NCBI GenBank assembly: GCA_936450465.1
Contig: OW388299.1
Coordinates: forward strand, 44,647,386 to 44,711,385
Reading direction: 5' to 3'
DNA: 64,000 bases
Source: Gibbula magus
Taxonomy: Eukaryota > Mollusca > Gastropoda > Trochida > Trochidae
Shown: positions 1 through 10,585 of the stretch, piece after piece
Numbering within the stretch: position 1 is the first letter of the stretch
How the letters are laid out: each line of letters starts with the position of its first letter
Program-made: the position numbers and the translations under genes
Notes under the pieces: model-generated
What the model was told of the DNA's origin: nothing
What the model saw: only the letters and a program-made list of their open reading frames with translations
Databases searched by the model: none

Positions 1-323
1 GGTCAAAGGTGACGTTTTCTCCCGACCAACCATTTTCCGTCTCACCCTCTGAAGAGATCATTGTGTCGACTTGTTGAAGTGGTCGGCCGCCATGTTGAAA
101 AGGTGCGAGGTCAGCGGGGTTGTGTCCACCAGGGTCAAAGGTGACGTTTTGTCCCGACCAACCATATTCGGTCTCACCTTCTGAAGGGGTGATGTCGGCA
201 GGTTGAAGTGATCGGCCGCCATGTCGAAAGGCTAAGTCATCGCCAAGGGTACCGTAGTTCCACTTGCTATCTGACCAATCGCAGTCGACTTCATCTTTAC
301 TTTTGGTTTCGTCTTCTTCGTAC
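1..323 (-). CDS. Gene A, coding exon 2 (partial at left edge)
   Basis: The acceptor is ttacag just above 323. The frame is open for 107 codons to the window edge. It contains an acidic YEEDETKSKDEVD start and then two 43-residue repeats (HGGR...SEGETE.GWSG.NVTFDPGGHNPADLAPF). The adjoining intron sequence (324-375) matches the intron next to the gene B acceptor (13296-13340). Confidence 0.55.
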
Positions 324-3300
324 CTGTAATTTACAAAAATAAGGAATTAGTAATTGATTTACGAGTTCGCCATTTTTAACGTTTTCAAGAATAACATTTC
401 AAGAAAAGTACACAACTTTGAAACCCAAGGCAGCAAAGGGATGGTTAAGGATGACTTGGATTACCTCCCTTTCCTTACAGAGTTCAATGACAGGTCTACA
501 CAAGGGATTCTCCACATGACCCGATGACTGCTCGTCTATGCGCACGTTCTGACTCAAGTTTGCCAATCACAATGATTCAACACACGTCAATATTTTGGTG
601 CGAAAAGCTGGAGGAAGTAACTCCTAATAGTCACACATCAACGAATTATTCCGAATGCATTAAAAATGTCGATCACAAACTGACTTGCTAAAGAAACGCC
701 ACCACATTTTCAACAGAGTAAAAAGTTAACTGCTGCTATCAGATGAAGTCGATTTCAAGTGTCTTTGATAGTAACACATTAAGTAAAGAAGTACCCACAA
801 TTTTCATTCATCAGGGTATGGTACTTTGATTGTCATATCTGTTCTAACACACATGGGGTGCTCTAATCGCTTTTTCAACATGGTTTTTGGCCAGAATGTT
901 TGGCAATATTGTTTAAAAAGTTATAAAATGAAACATTTAGTTAGTAAAAGATGTTGACGGTCTAATTTACCATTTTGGACTTTAATTCGGTGACCCATCA
1001 TGACGCCATGAAACAAGCCAACATGTCCCTTTGCGCTCTCCTATGGAGATTTTCAACACGACATTTTTTAAAGGTGTGGTTTTTTTTTAAAAACATGAAC
1101 AGATAATGTTTAGAAATTTAACAAGTAAATCAGTTGACTTTTGGACAATGATGTAGTCTTGTTTCAGTCGTTTGTATAACCCGTGGATTTAAATATCTAA
1201 CGTTTCTGGTGGCGTTGGTTGCAAGTCAGTTTATAAGCATTCAAAATGTCGATGATATAAGCTGTGATGTGATTGGTCCGCTTTAGACTTGGTTTTACAT
1301 GCAGTAAAGAGGCCACAGATTATCGAAAATGGTCATAACGATACATTGTTGGTCGGACTAATTAGGAAGATTCTATACTGTATAGCAAGTCCCTGGTCTA
1401 ATGATAGATTATCTGCTGCATATGGGTACACTATCCATTTAATTATAAATTTTATTAATTAAAAGTTGTAAAATTAGTGAAAGTACAGCGTTTTTCTCAC
1501 TTCAGGAAATGCCAAGATGGCGGATAAACGGCGATTAAACTCTGTCTTTAAAGGGGCAGTAGCCATTGGAATCGTTTTTGTCAATCCTAATAATGAAATG
1601 TGTTCACAATAAAATGGCCGCCATGCAATTTTTGCTTTATAGGCAACACCATTATAACCACTACGGATAACGGGTTTATGTAATAAGATGTCTTACTCTC
1701 TAAAATAAATATACAATATATAAATTATGATTATAAATTGAATATTTAAAAATAATAAAATTTGCAAAAAACGTACTACAGCCCTTTAATTACAGCAATA
1801 CTGTTACACTGTTTGTTTGTCCTAGTTTGCGGTTCAATTGATCAATTAATTACTAGAATTGCTGCTGACGTCTAGACTGTATGTGGGGCCCCTAATCATG
1901 ATCATAATAGCTGTTGTCACAAAGCAGTACTAATGGCTCACCTACCGCATTTGTTACATTCCTTTACTGGGTTGATATAGCTTCAAAAACAAGTATGGAT
2001 ATCTCTATTTAATTCTTAGATATGAATATAGGCCTACTCGCTCTCAGAGGTTATCTAATATTTGCATTGGGTTATCTGTTGTTGGGTAATTCGTGGAAGG
2101 CTCAAGGTCATCACGTGATAATGATCACGTGTGATCACGTGTTGGTTATACTAGGAAATCTACTTTCACTTTCGATTTCAACCCCCCTTCTATTAACTTT
2201 CGCTATTGATTCTATAGGTAGTATTGACTATGAAGGGCGTGGCGGCTTTCGTCAGTTATTCAACGTATATATAGACAAATTAAAAAATAGTAACTGTTAT
2301 GATCTGAAATACATTATTAGATTGATAAGGTATATAATAATTGTGTATGTGGTTGTAAATGACAAACATACATCAATTGAAGAAAAGTGTGCCAGGTATT
2401 TTCGATTCTAGTATTTCACAGCATCATAGTAGGTAATCAGGGGCGGATACAACTGTTTGAGTGGGTGGGGATGGAGGGGGTGCGGGGGGGGGGGGGGGGG
2501 GGGGGGGGAGCTTTTTCCAGACCTGGAAAATACTCTTACTTCTTAAGTTTCCGTGACGCAAACTGCTTTTAGTTTATTTTCATGTTTTTTACTATTCTCC
2601 GACCTCTCATGGGGAGGGAGAAGCACCCCTGTTTTGACTATGGATTCAATGGTCATTTACTATACTTGGAACTCTCGAGGGTGTGCACTCCCTCCCCCTC
2701 TGGTTCCGTCAATGTATCATACTACATAGGCGGATCCAGAGGTATTTTGAAAGGGGGGGGGGGGGGTTTATAGCTGGGTAGTTGGTCACTTAAATAAGCA
2801 CATATTCCAAAAGAAAAAACATTATTTCCCAAAAGAGTGTGTGGCGGTAATATACTATATAATAATACTCAACGCTTTCATGGTGTAAAAAGATTTGAAT
2901 GTAGGCCTACTAACGCGCCAATTCTCGGAAAGGTATGGAGTGTGTGTTCTTGGAAAACTGTATACGTGGCAGTCGTTAACTTTATTAGTGTACGCTGAGA
3001 CCTAGTTTCATTTTCGTTTTAGATTTATTTTGTTATGTTCTATAAGATTAATAAAGAACAAATATCATTATAAATCATAATTTTTATCGTTATTAAAGGC
3101 TGTTAATAATAAGAGCGTCGAAATCGAGGTTTCTTCCAGATATTTTAGAATTGTATATTTATTAAAAAAAATTCGTTCGAATAGATACTACTTGTCATTG
3201 CCTATTTTAAACATTCTACAACAAAAACTAAACCCCATTACATGATAAATATTACATATTTATTAATACTAATTCTCTCTAATTCTCGTATTTTAATAGT

Positions 3301-3530
3301 GTTCACGAGTAGCTTGAAATATAACATGGCCACCATCTTGAATACTAAATTAATTTTACGTTTGGGACTTTCTCGTGTCCAGAATATACCAAAAAGGCCT
3401 AAAAAAACATAGGACTAAACACTCACCCTTGTCTGATCCACTCTCGGTCCTCGGATGTTTTGCTTGTGCCTTCAACTTTGACAAAAATCGAGAATTTATC
3501 GGAGCTATCATGTTCACACGTCCTATGCAT
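1..3530 (-). CDS. Gene A: unrecognised tandem-duplicate gene, 3' part off-window
   Basis: I do not recognise this gene. The model has a first coding exon (3530-3427), an intron of about 3.1 kb and a second exon starting at 323 that continues past base 1. Exon 1 ends with two bases of a codon and exon 2 supplies the third, so the frame is kept across GT-AG sites. Exon 2 carries two near-identical 43-residue (129-nt) repeats built around HGGR, SEGETE, GWSG and NVTFD. The same intron flank, splice phase, start peptide and repeat motif occur about 13 kb away in gene B, so the two are tandem duplicates. No signal peptide or membrane segment is evident in the visible part. Whether it shares the TIR-like C-terminus of gene B cannot be seen. 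The function is unknown. Confidence 0.5.
324..1551. other. Gene A intron, no further feature seen
   Basis: The first 50 bases match the equivalent intron of gene B. The rest is AT-rich unique-looking sequence with no open frame or repeat I can name. Confidence 0.4.
1552..1785. mobile_element. TTAA-flanked MITE, copy 1 (internally deleted)
   Basis: The ends are AGGGGCAGTAG and CTACAGCCCT, bounded by TTAA on both sides. The interior shares the mid-block 'cacaataaaatggccgcc' and the 3' block 'tttgcaaaaaacgt' with the other copies (7437, 17823, 22062, 31128). The TTAA target suggests mobilisation by a piggyBac-type transposase. Confidence 0.7.
1786..2483. other. Non-coding stretch with clustered E-boxes
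   Basis: The stretch is AT-rich intron or intergenic sequence. The only marked feature is three CACGTG motifs at about 2112-2141 in a partly palindromic arrangement. The 129-codon frame crossing it has no recognisable protein character. Confidence 0.3.
2484..2508. repeat. Poly-G tract
   Basis: An uninterrupted run of 25 G. Its length is likely variable or assembly-dependent. Confidence 0.9.
2753..2766. repeat. Poly-G tract
   Basis: A run of 14 G next to a 'ggcggatccagaggtattttgaaa' stretch. Confidence 0.85.
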
Positions 3531-3770
3531 AACGCCCTCCCATCTCGACTGAAGATATCAGAGAAAATACTTGAAATATATTTCAAAACTTTTTACAATA
3601 TTTTGATTGATATGATTTTATTTCCCAATTTGTTAACCCTTAGGTAGTACATTTTAAATTTTGAATTAACATTTTAATACCACATATTACATCACATTTT
3701 ATTTTTAATTTTATTGTCAGGCACATAACACATCGATAATAGGTCCGCGGCGTATCAATATAAATAGATC
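2880..3770. repeat. Duplicated 5' region of gene A (paralogous to ~15.7-16.45 kb)
   Basis: Blocks of shared sequence occur in the same order here and at 15.7-16.45 kb, e.g. 'caattctcgga', 'ttaaacattcta', 'catggccaccat', 'ttttatttttaa.tttattgtca'. The segment surrounds the first coding exon and probably includes promoter and 5' UTR. No TATA box was assigned. Confidence 0.6.
3427..3530 (-). CDS. Gene A, coding exon 1
   Basis: The exon has 34 codons plus two bases. It starts at ATG 3530-3528 with MHRTCEHDSS and ends at a GTGAGT donor (3426-3421). The start resembles gene B (MRTCRQDSA), and the flanking non-coding DNA (about 2900-3770) resembles that around 16 kb. An open frame on the same strand in another phase is a shadow. 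Confidence 0.5.
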
Positions 3771-4287
3771 TTGATCGACACTTGTTTTTATTATGTTACA
3801 CAGTATAATTATATTATATTTAATTATAATAATCGGGGAATTCGTAAAAAAATCTACTTTTGTTTTAGATATAAGAGTATGTGAATTTAGAATCAATTTC
3901 AGTTCAGTTAGTGATATATATAGATATAGAATATGGTTGTGTCAATACAGTGCAAAATCAAGCATGCCGCTTCTTTCTCGGTGTGCCCAAATCAACATAT
4001 GGATGTGCCCTGAGGGGTGAAATGGGATGGAAGAGTTGTCTCAATAAGCAAAGAACTGAAATTTTTAGATTTTACCCAAAACTTGCTCAACAAAATATAG
4101 ACATATCCTAAGCAGTGTTCTATCTTGGTCTCGCCGCAGGAGAAAATCTTGGGTGACACGAGTTATCTCCCTTGCCCATAAACTGGATTTCAACATAGAC
4201 CTCATCACTAGTGACAATATGAAGAATTGTAACAGAATAATTCAACAGCATATAGCCAAAGTGGATGATGAATTGTGATTTAAGGAA

Positions 4288-4722
4288 TTGTGGACTGATA
4301 AAAATCTTATAAATGGCAATAAATTAAGGACTTATCGTACATTTAAGAAAGATAGAGTACCCGAATCATATTTATGCTGTTATATGCCAAGATATAAAAG
4401 AAAAGTGATAGCTAAATTCCGCTGTGGGACACTGCCCCTCGCAATAGAAACTGGACGGTATACCAGACCTGTTACCCCATTGGAAGAGCGCCTTTGTCCA
4501 TTCTGTGATGTCATCGAAGATGAGAGACATTTTCTAATAGACTGCCCCGCTTATGAGGACATAAGATATGAACTCTTTAAAAATAATTCCATTGTGCCTT
4601 ACTTTACAAACCTCACTTCATCTGAAAAACTTACTTATTTAATGCAAATGTGTGATATACAAATTCAGCTCGGAGATGCACTATTTGCCATGTTCACCAG
4701 AAGACGAAATCTTATAAACTAG
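4288..4722 (+). pseudogene. LINE ORF2 C-terminal fragment with CCHC finger
   Basis: This is a 144-codon open remnant. The C-x2-C-x8-H-x4-C pattern in LCPFCDVIEDERHFLIDCP matches the zf-RVT type finger of non-LTR retrotransposons. It lacks the RT and endonuclease and is dead on its own. Confidence 0.75.
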
Positions 4723-4910
4723 TGCTTAAGCTATTTGAATTCAAATTTTAATATTTTATTAATTATGTACATGAATGAGAGTAAGAAGGATGCCTGGTTA
4801 TGTTTTTGTTATATATTACGTATATGAATATGTTTGTTTACGAAAGTTTTTGTGTGTATGATAAGCGAGTATAAGCGATGTATGTGTGTGGGTCAGTGTG
4901 TGTGTGGGGT

Positions 4911-5051
4911 GGGGGGGGGGGGGGGGGGGGGGGGGTGCTTGTGTGGATGAGTAGATATATTGGTGGTGTAGGTTTGTGAAAGGTTGTTGGGTGAATAGTG
5001 TGTGTGAGTGTGTGTATGTTGGGGTGTGTTTCTGTTTGGGGGGGGGGGGGG
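4911..5051. repeat. Poly-G tracts and TG-rich low complexity
   Basis: G runs lie at 4911-4935 and 5038-5051, separated by GT-rich sequence inside the LINE 3' UTR. The proline/threonine-rich minus-strand open frame here is an artefact of the repeat. Confidence 0.8.
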
Positions 5052-5390
5052 TTGCTGTTTGAGGTGTATGCATGATGTGTTGATGGCAGGGTGTGTGGTG
5101 TGTCCAGGGGAAGGGGTGTGGCTGCGGTTGTTTGAATTGAGTATGTATTAGTCTAGTATGTATGCTGAATGTGTCTTTTTGTTATTCTGTTGTTTATTTA
5201 ATGTATATTTTATGGAAAAGGTCTCCCGTAACCCTTTTGGGTGGCCGATATGATAAAAAAAAAGGTTTTATATTTTATGTATTTGTATTTTGTATTGTAT
5301 TGGGCGAGACTGTAATAAATAATATCTCTCTCTAAATATATATAGGGGGTTCAAAAAGGGGATTCAAAAATTTCATTTCGTTTTATTTAC

Positions 5391-5445
5391 ATGTATGTAT
5401 GTATGTATGTATGTATGTATGTATGTATGTATGTATGTCTGTCTC

Positions 5446-5480
<35 letters not shown>

Positions 5481-5481
5481 C

Positions 5482-5514
<33 letters not shown>

Positions 5515-5611
5515 GTGTGTATGTGTGTGTGTATGTATGTATGTATGTATGTATCGATGTATGTATGTATGCATGTGTGTATGTATGTATGCATGTATGT
5601 ATGTATGTATG
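5391..5611. repeat. (ATGT)n/(TG)n microsatellite
   Basis: About 220 bp of ATGT and TG units lie directly downstream of the LINE 3' end. It opens several spurious frames of alternating Met-Tyr-Val-Cys or His-Thr. Confidence 0.95.
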
Positions 5612-6156
5612 TGGGGAGGGTTCATATTGGGTCCATCATGCATACACAATTTTCAAGGCTATTGTACTATTGTTTACATTCAAATCTATATCCCTTGAAC
5701 TGAAATGCAAAAAGTTAAGAGTAACTTTTAAACAAACCTGTATTAGTTACTAATCATTATCAAATTTATGTCCTCAATTTGTTTGTTTGTCCGCTACAAA
5801 ATGTAGTTTGAACTTGAAAACTTAATTTTATTAGCTACTATTATTCGACCTTTATTGTCAAAAGGATGTGATTTGAAAAAACGAAATGAACAGAAAATGT
5901 TTTCATGTATTCTACTTCTTAATACTCTTCAAAGATTTAAGATATTGACAATATGAGTAGATTGAATTTGATATTTCGAATTATTTTACGCAAAAGGGAT
6001 TGAAATAAATGTGTAGTTCTTTGTATGTTCAATTGTAATGTTAGAGATGTATTTCCATAACAGTGAATTTGCCAACATATCATATGTGCTGATTTTCGTT
6101 AAAAACATTAACTCAACTTGCACATTCATCCCCAATCGCCAAATATATCATAATTA
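5612..6156. other. AT-rich non-coding, nothing recognised
   Basis: No open frame, repeat array or conserved motif was seen. Confidence 0.4.
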
Positions 6157-6553
6157 CTATAGTTTGGCAGGAAAGTAATTGACACCCCTATTTTGTCAAA
6201 TAACTACAAAAGTAAGTAACCTACAAAAGCCATTGTTTGCATATGTCAGTTTCATCAGTGTACCTACTAGGGTTTTGAGTTTCAATTTTTTTCAATAAAA
6301 AATAAAGAATCTGTTTATATAACTATCATACACAATCTAATGCAAATGCGCGACCCTTGTAGAGGGCGTGTTCCAGCTATTGGAACAGCTATACGCGTTA
6401 CGAGGTCAGACTCCATCACGTGACAATACCTAGGACAGTGGATGGTTTTGGTTGACATATCTGACATATGCAAACAATGGCTTTTGTAGCTTACTTACTT
6501 TTGTAGTTATTTGACAAAATAGGGGTGTCAATTACTTTCCTGCCAAACTATAG
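6157..6553. mobile_element. Fold-back MITE with TA target duplication
   Basis: The inverted ends run about 95 bp from CTATAGTTTGGCAGG inward to CATATGTCAG, and the two arms are almost perfect complements. TA flanks each side, as in Tc1/mariner insertions. The centre (about 200 bp) has no coding capacity. Confidence 0.8.
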
Positions 6554-6555
6554 TA

Positions 6556-6892
6556 TATAAGTTTATGAAATTTATTTGAAAACTAATGTCACGAATAGAA
6601 AAACCGGCCTTCACTCTTCGGAAAATCAAGTTATAAAATGAGTGTCCATGGTTCGTTTAAGCCATTGAAAATTGTTTTGTAATTCGAAATACGTGTTATA
6701 AAATGTGTTTAAAATTAAAATGGCGGCCATGCAATTTTTGCTTTATACGCAACACCGTTATTACCACTACGGATAATAAAGTTTTGTGTAATAATATGTT
6801 TAACCCTCTAAAGTATATATAAATGACATAAACTATCATTATAAATGCGAACTGTGAAAAAAGTAAAAATAAAATTTTGCAAAAAACGTGTG
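6556..6892. mobile_element. TTAA-type MITE, copy 2 (left end lost)
   Basis: The interior matches the other copies ('gtcacgaatagaaaaac', 'cttcggaaaatcaagtta', 'atggcggccatgcaatttttg', 'gcaaaaaacgtg') but the terminal AGGGGCAGTAG is missing. The fold-back element at 6157-6553 abuts it and may have replaced the end. Confidence 0.6.
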
Positions 6893-6939
6893 AATGATCT
6901 AGTAAAAAATAAACAAGCATGTCAAATATCCGTCCTATG

Positions 6940-7432
6940 CCAGTTTAATCAAAAACTTTCAGAAAATGTATCTTTCATCAAGGTCAAGGTCCTAAGATCA
7001 AAGTGGTGTCTTTTGATTTGTTCAGATTTCTGAAAATGTTATTGGTTTTTTTTGTTTCCATAGAAACGCGGTTGATTAGAACTTCGTTCAAGAAAAGATT
7101 CTCCAACAGAACTCCAAAACCCTGCATCGTATCTTCCTGAAACTTTGCATGTGTATTACCCACTAACTGAAGTGGTATTTTTTGATATTTTCAGATTTCT
7201 GAAAATTTTTATCATTTCATAGAAACTTATTGGAGTTTACTTTTGTACAGGGGTATGTTCGTTTCCAGAGCACAACTCCAAAACCGTTCATCTATCTTCA
7301 TATCTTAAGTAGAAGTGTAATTCACAGAGATATACACTATCTTAAAAGAGAAACGCAAACGCTATCTCAATATCTGACAACATCCCATAACAAAAATAGT
7401 GACCGTAAATTATACTTGTTTGTCATGTACTC
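6940..7432. repeat. Degenerate ~170-bp tandem repeat
   Basis: Two or three diverged units share 'tttccatagaaac', 'aactccaaaacc' and 'ttgatattttcagatttctg'. Similar units occur at 33.74-33.87 kb, so this looks like the core of a GTCC/tandem-repeat element without its ends. Confidence 0.45.
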
Positions 7433-7721
7433 TTAAAGGGGCAGTAGCACATTTTTTCGGTGAAATAAGTCGATGAAATGTATTTGAAAAATAATGTCAC
7501 CAATAGTAAAACACCCCTCCCTCTTCGGAAAATCAAGTTAAAAAATGAGTGTACATGGTTCCGTAAAGCTATGGGAATCGTTTTTGTCATTCGAAATAAT
7601 AAAATGTGTTCACAATAAAATGGCCGCTATGCAATTTTTGCTTTATACGCAACACCGTTTTTACCACGACGGAAACTTGGTTTGTGTTATAAGATGTTTT
7701 ACCCTCTAAAGTAAATATAAA

Positions 7722-9002
7722 CTCACGTGCAAAAGAAACGTCCCCATACAAAATACAAGATATTTCAATCGACGGGCGATAAATGCGACTGAAACAGCGT
7801 TACATCGTGTCTTCAGAACCCAACAATACTAAATATGAATTTTCAAAACAGTATCTATTCATAACTCTGAGAAACACAAGTTTTAAGAAATGGTCGTTTT
7901 GGAATCTCCTTAACTAGACGAGATAGAAGCCTCAAAAAGCCAGTTTTGGCTTGTTTTGTGACGTCCTACAGTAATGACGTGTCAACAAATTTAAATCACA
8001 GAAGGTTATTTATGTCGAGGATATCTTTAACTAGAAATATGTGCATGTGATGCACTGTGATGTCCCCCGCTCCAACTTTCAATCCAGTTTCCAATTCAGT
8101 CCTCTTGACATTATTTTTCACTTATGATTTTGAGATAGAGGTATGTAAAGGTTCCTTATCCCTATATACACTATGTTCAAACTGTTTCCATGGAAACCAG
8201 AAAAAATATAAAAATCAGAATAACCTAAGTAGCAAAAGGCACCACTCCAACACTAGGTCTAACCACACACCAAGTTTCATGAATAAATATTGCATAGATT
8301 TTGAGAAAGAGGCCGGAAAAGGTCACTACCCCCTCAAGCACTAAGTTGAAACTGTTTCCATGGAAACCAGAACAAAATTTTAAAAATCAGAATAACCTAA
8401 GTAGCAAAAGGCACCACTCCACCACTAGGTCTAACCACATACCAAGTTTCGTAAAGAAATACTTGATAGATTTTGAAATTGAGGCCGGAAAAGGTCCCTA
8501 CCTCCAATATGCACTAAGTTCAAATTGTTTCCATGGAAACCAGAAAAAAATAAAATTCAGAATAACCAAAATAGCAAAAGGCACCACTCCACCACTAGGT
8601 CTAACCACATACCAAGTTTCGTAAATAAATACTTGATAGATTTTGAAATTGAGATATGGCTCGGAAAAGAAAGCATTTCGGAATAACGGAATGACGGGAT
8701 ATCGGAATGACGGAATAACGGAATAACGGCGAAAAAATTTCGGGGGACATAATTAATTAAATTTCTACTTTTTCAATGTTTTAAACTTAAATACCAAATA
8801 TTGTGGGCCAAAAACATTTTAGCACCCCATGTCTATTTGTACAGATGTAAAAATAAAAATTGCATACTCTGATGTATGAAATTGTGAATGCTTCTTTACC
8901 AAACATGTGGCTACCAAATACATTCAAAATCTTCTTTCTCCGACATCAATATTTCATTTTATACTGTTTTCAAAATGTGGGGACCTTTCTTATGCACGTG
9001 AG
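7722..9002. mobile_element. 1.28-kb inverted-repeat element nested in MITE copy 3
   Basis: Terminal inverted repeats start CTCACGTGCAAAAGAAACGT and agree at 22 of 24 positions. A short A/T-rich flank (taaa) recurs on both sides but the target duplication is not clean. Inside are three units of about 171 bp (about 8139-8650) containing 'gtttccatggaaaccag' and 'caccactaggtctaaccaca', then a run of 'ggaatgacgg' motifs (8679-8729). No transposase is visible. Confidence 0.65.
8139..8650. repeat. Three ~171-bp tandem repeats
   Basis: The units begin near 8139, 8310 and 8482 at 'gagg', and share 'ccatggaaaccag', 'agcaaaaggcaccactcc' and 'ccaagtttc'. The overlapping open frames here come from the repeat. 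Confidence 0.75.
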
Positions 9003-9079
9003 TTTAAATGACATAAACTATCATTACAAGTGGGAAATTTAAAAAAAATAAAATTTGCAAAAAACGTTCTACTGCCCCT

Positions 9080-9718
9080 TTAATATGTTGTCTTATGATT
9101 CGTACTAACTTCCAAACGCAGCCTTTGTCACGCAATCGTTCTTGCAAGGATAGTTAAACGTCTCGGTCTGTGTCATTCTCTTCCCACAGAGGTTACTCCC
9201 TTCAGATTTCCGATCCTAACCTCTGTTCTACATCGCTTGAAATCAAGGGCAGAAATGCAGTGTCCTGGTTGCAATTGAATCTAGTTGTGCAATCAGCGAC
9301 GCCGTTGTAAAAGTTACATTCGCCAAAGACACGTCATAATGATAAAATAAACGTAAGATAACAAATTTCTCGAAATATGTTATTTGATTTTGTGAAAACT
9401 ATTGATCATAGATATGCTTATAAGTAAAGAAGACCAAATCAGAGACAATTACCACAAATAGTTCATTTGTGTTATTTACATCAGACATATTCGAAGGTCA
9501 TATGCTTGATGATGATGATGATGATTACGGAGATTTAACGAGCGGTTTTCAGCGGAGCTGTTCTCCCACTCGGGTCACAAGGACCATTAATAAAGTTCCG
9601 AAAGTTTCCAGAAAATGGATAATTTTGAAGCCACGGCCGAAAGGTGGAGGCAATTTTGAAATTTTGAAATTTTGAATAAAAAAAATAAAAAATACCAAGG
9701 TTAGGTTAAGCCGGGAAT
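9080..9718. other. Non-coding, nothing recognised
   Basis: Between MITE copy 3 and the poly-G tract there are only short frames, one with a GAT run coding four Asp. No gene call is made. Confidence 0.35.

Positions 9719-9752
<34 letters not shown>
9719..9752. repeat. Poly-G tract (34 bp)
   Basis: An uninterrupted G run, the longest on this strand in the window. Confidence 0.9.
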
Positions 9753-9753
<1 letters not shown>

Positions 9754-10374
9754 GGAGGTAGGTTTAAATTGTTATTTTTGGATGAAATTTAATTTTTAGT
9801 GTGTTTTTAGATTCGGTCCAAATCTCTGAAGACAATCGGTTGACATGGCCGCTGAAAGATGAGTTTTCATTGGTTAAAAAGCGAGGATACAGTATGAGGT
9901 TCCAATTTTCCCCGCTAGGGAATTTGGCTGGAATCCTCGATTACAAGCGATGTAGAACATTAGAGATATGGAGATCAGGAGCGGAAATCTGAGTAACCTC
10001 TGTGGGAAGAGATTGAGTCAATATGTTTAATACTATTTCTGAGTTGAATATCAGGCTTTAAAAGTCAGCTGGTGAAGGTTCTGAAAAATAGCAATACATG
10101 TAGTTAAATACAAATGACAAACACAAACAAAAGTGATTATCTTTCATTTATCAAATGTAACAATTATAGTTGTTCCTAAACCATAAGAAAATTACAGTCA
10201 AATAAAGTAACACATTTTTATTTTTGTATTTGACATTAAAACCTAAAAGAATTTATTTCAATGAAATAATAATGCTAGAATTTACAATAATAGATGTACG
10301 AATAATCGAGACAAAAACGGTCATAAACTCTTTTACATAAATCGGTGTTCTCCAACCGTTATGGACACACAAAT

Positions 10375-10585
10375 GCATTCATAAAATCGGAATTTCTTTT
10401 TGTGCCGTGGCACCCGGCAGCCACAGTGCAGCGCCAGTTTAAACGTTGTTCTATCCTTATAATGCTGAGCGCCAACCAAGGAAGCAACAACTCCAATCTT
10501 TTAACGTCTTTTGGTATGACGCGGCCGGGAATCGAACCCTGGCCTTCTGGATGATGAGCGGACGCTCTTCCAACTAGTAGTAGTA
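10375..10585 (-). mobile_element. tRNA-derived SINE (family 2)
   Basis: On the minus strand the sequence reads a tRNA-like head with 'gaagagcgtccgctcatc' and the B-box-like 'gggttcgattccc', followed by 'ataccaaaagacgttaaaag' and 'gttgttgcttcc'. The same body recurs at 55.25-55.37 kb. It is a retroposed tRNA relative, not a functional tRNA. Confidence 0.6.

Larger units (their letters stand above)
3930..5335 (+). pseudogene. 5'-truncated LINE (non-LTR retrotransposon) 3' end
   Basis: The first part encodes QACRFFLGVPK and ALRGEMGW, typical of the region after the reverse transcriptase core in non-LTR elements. Stops and frame changes follow. At 4288-4722 an open frame carries a CCHC zinc-finger pattern (LCPFC...HFLIDCPAY) preceded by KFRCGTLPLAIETGRY, which is the usual C-terminal end of such polyproteins. 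The 3' UTR contains poly-G runs and ends near 'aataaataatatctctctct'. The catalytic RT domain is missing. The clade is not assigned. Confidence 0.7.
7437..9079. mobile_element. TTAA-flanked MITE, copy 3, split by a nested element
   Basis: The ends AGGGGCAGTAG and CTACTGCCCCT are flanked by TTAA at 7433 and 9080. The MITE sequence stops at about 7721 and resumes at 9003 ('tttaaatgacataaactatcatt'), and the gap is filled by the 7722-9002 insertion. Confidence 0.75.

Noticed and set aside
3356..3586. 76-codon minus-strand frame over gene A exon 1
   Set aside because: It is in a different phase from the frame that splices in register with exon 2 and matches gene B.
5373..5753. Several long frames of Met-Tyr-Val-Cys or His-Thr
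   Set aside because: They are translations of the ATGT/TG microsatellite in different phases.
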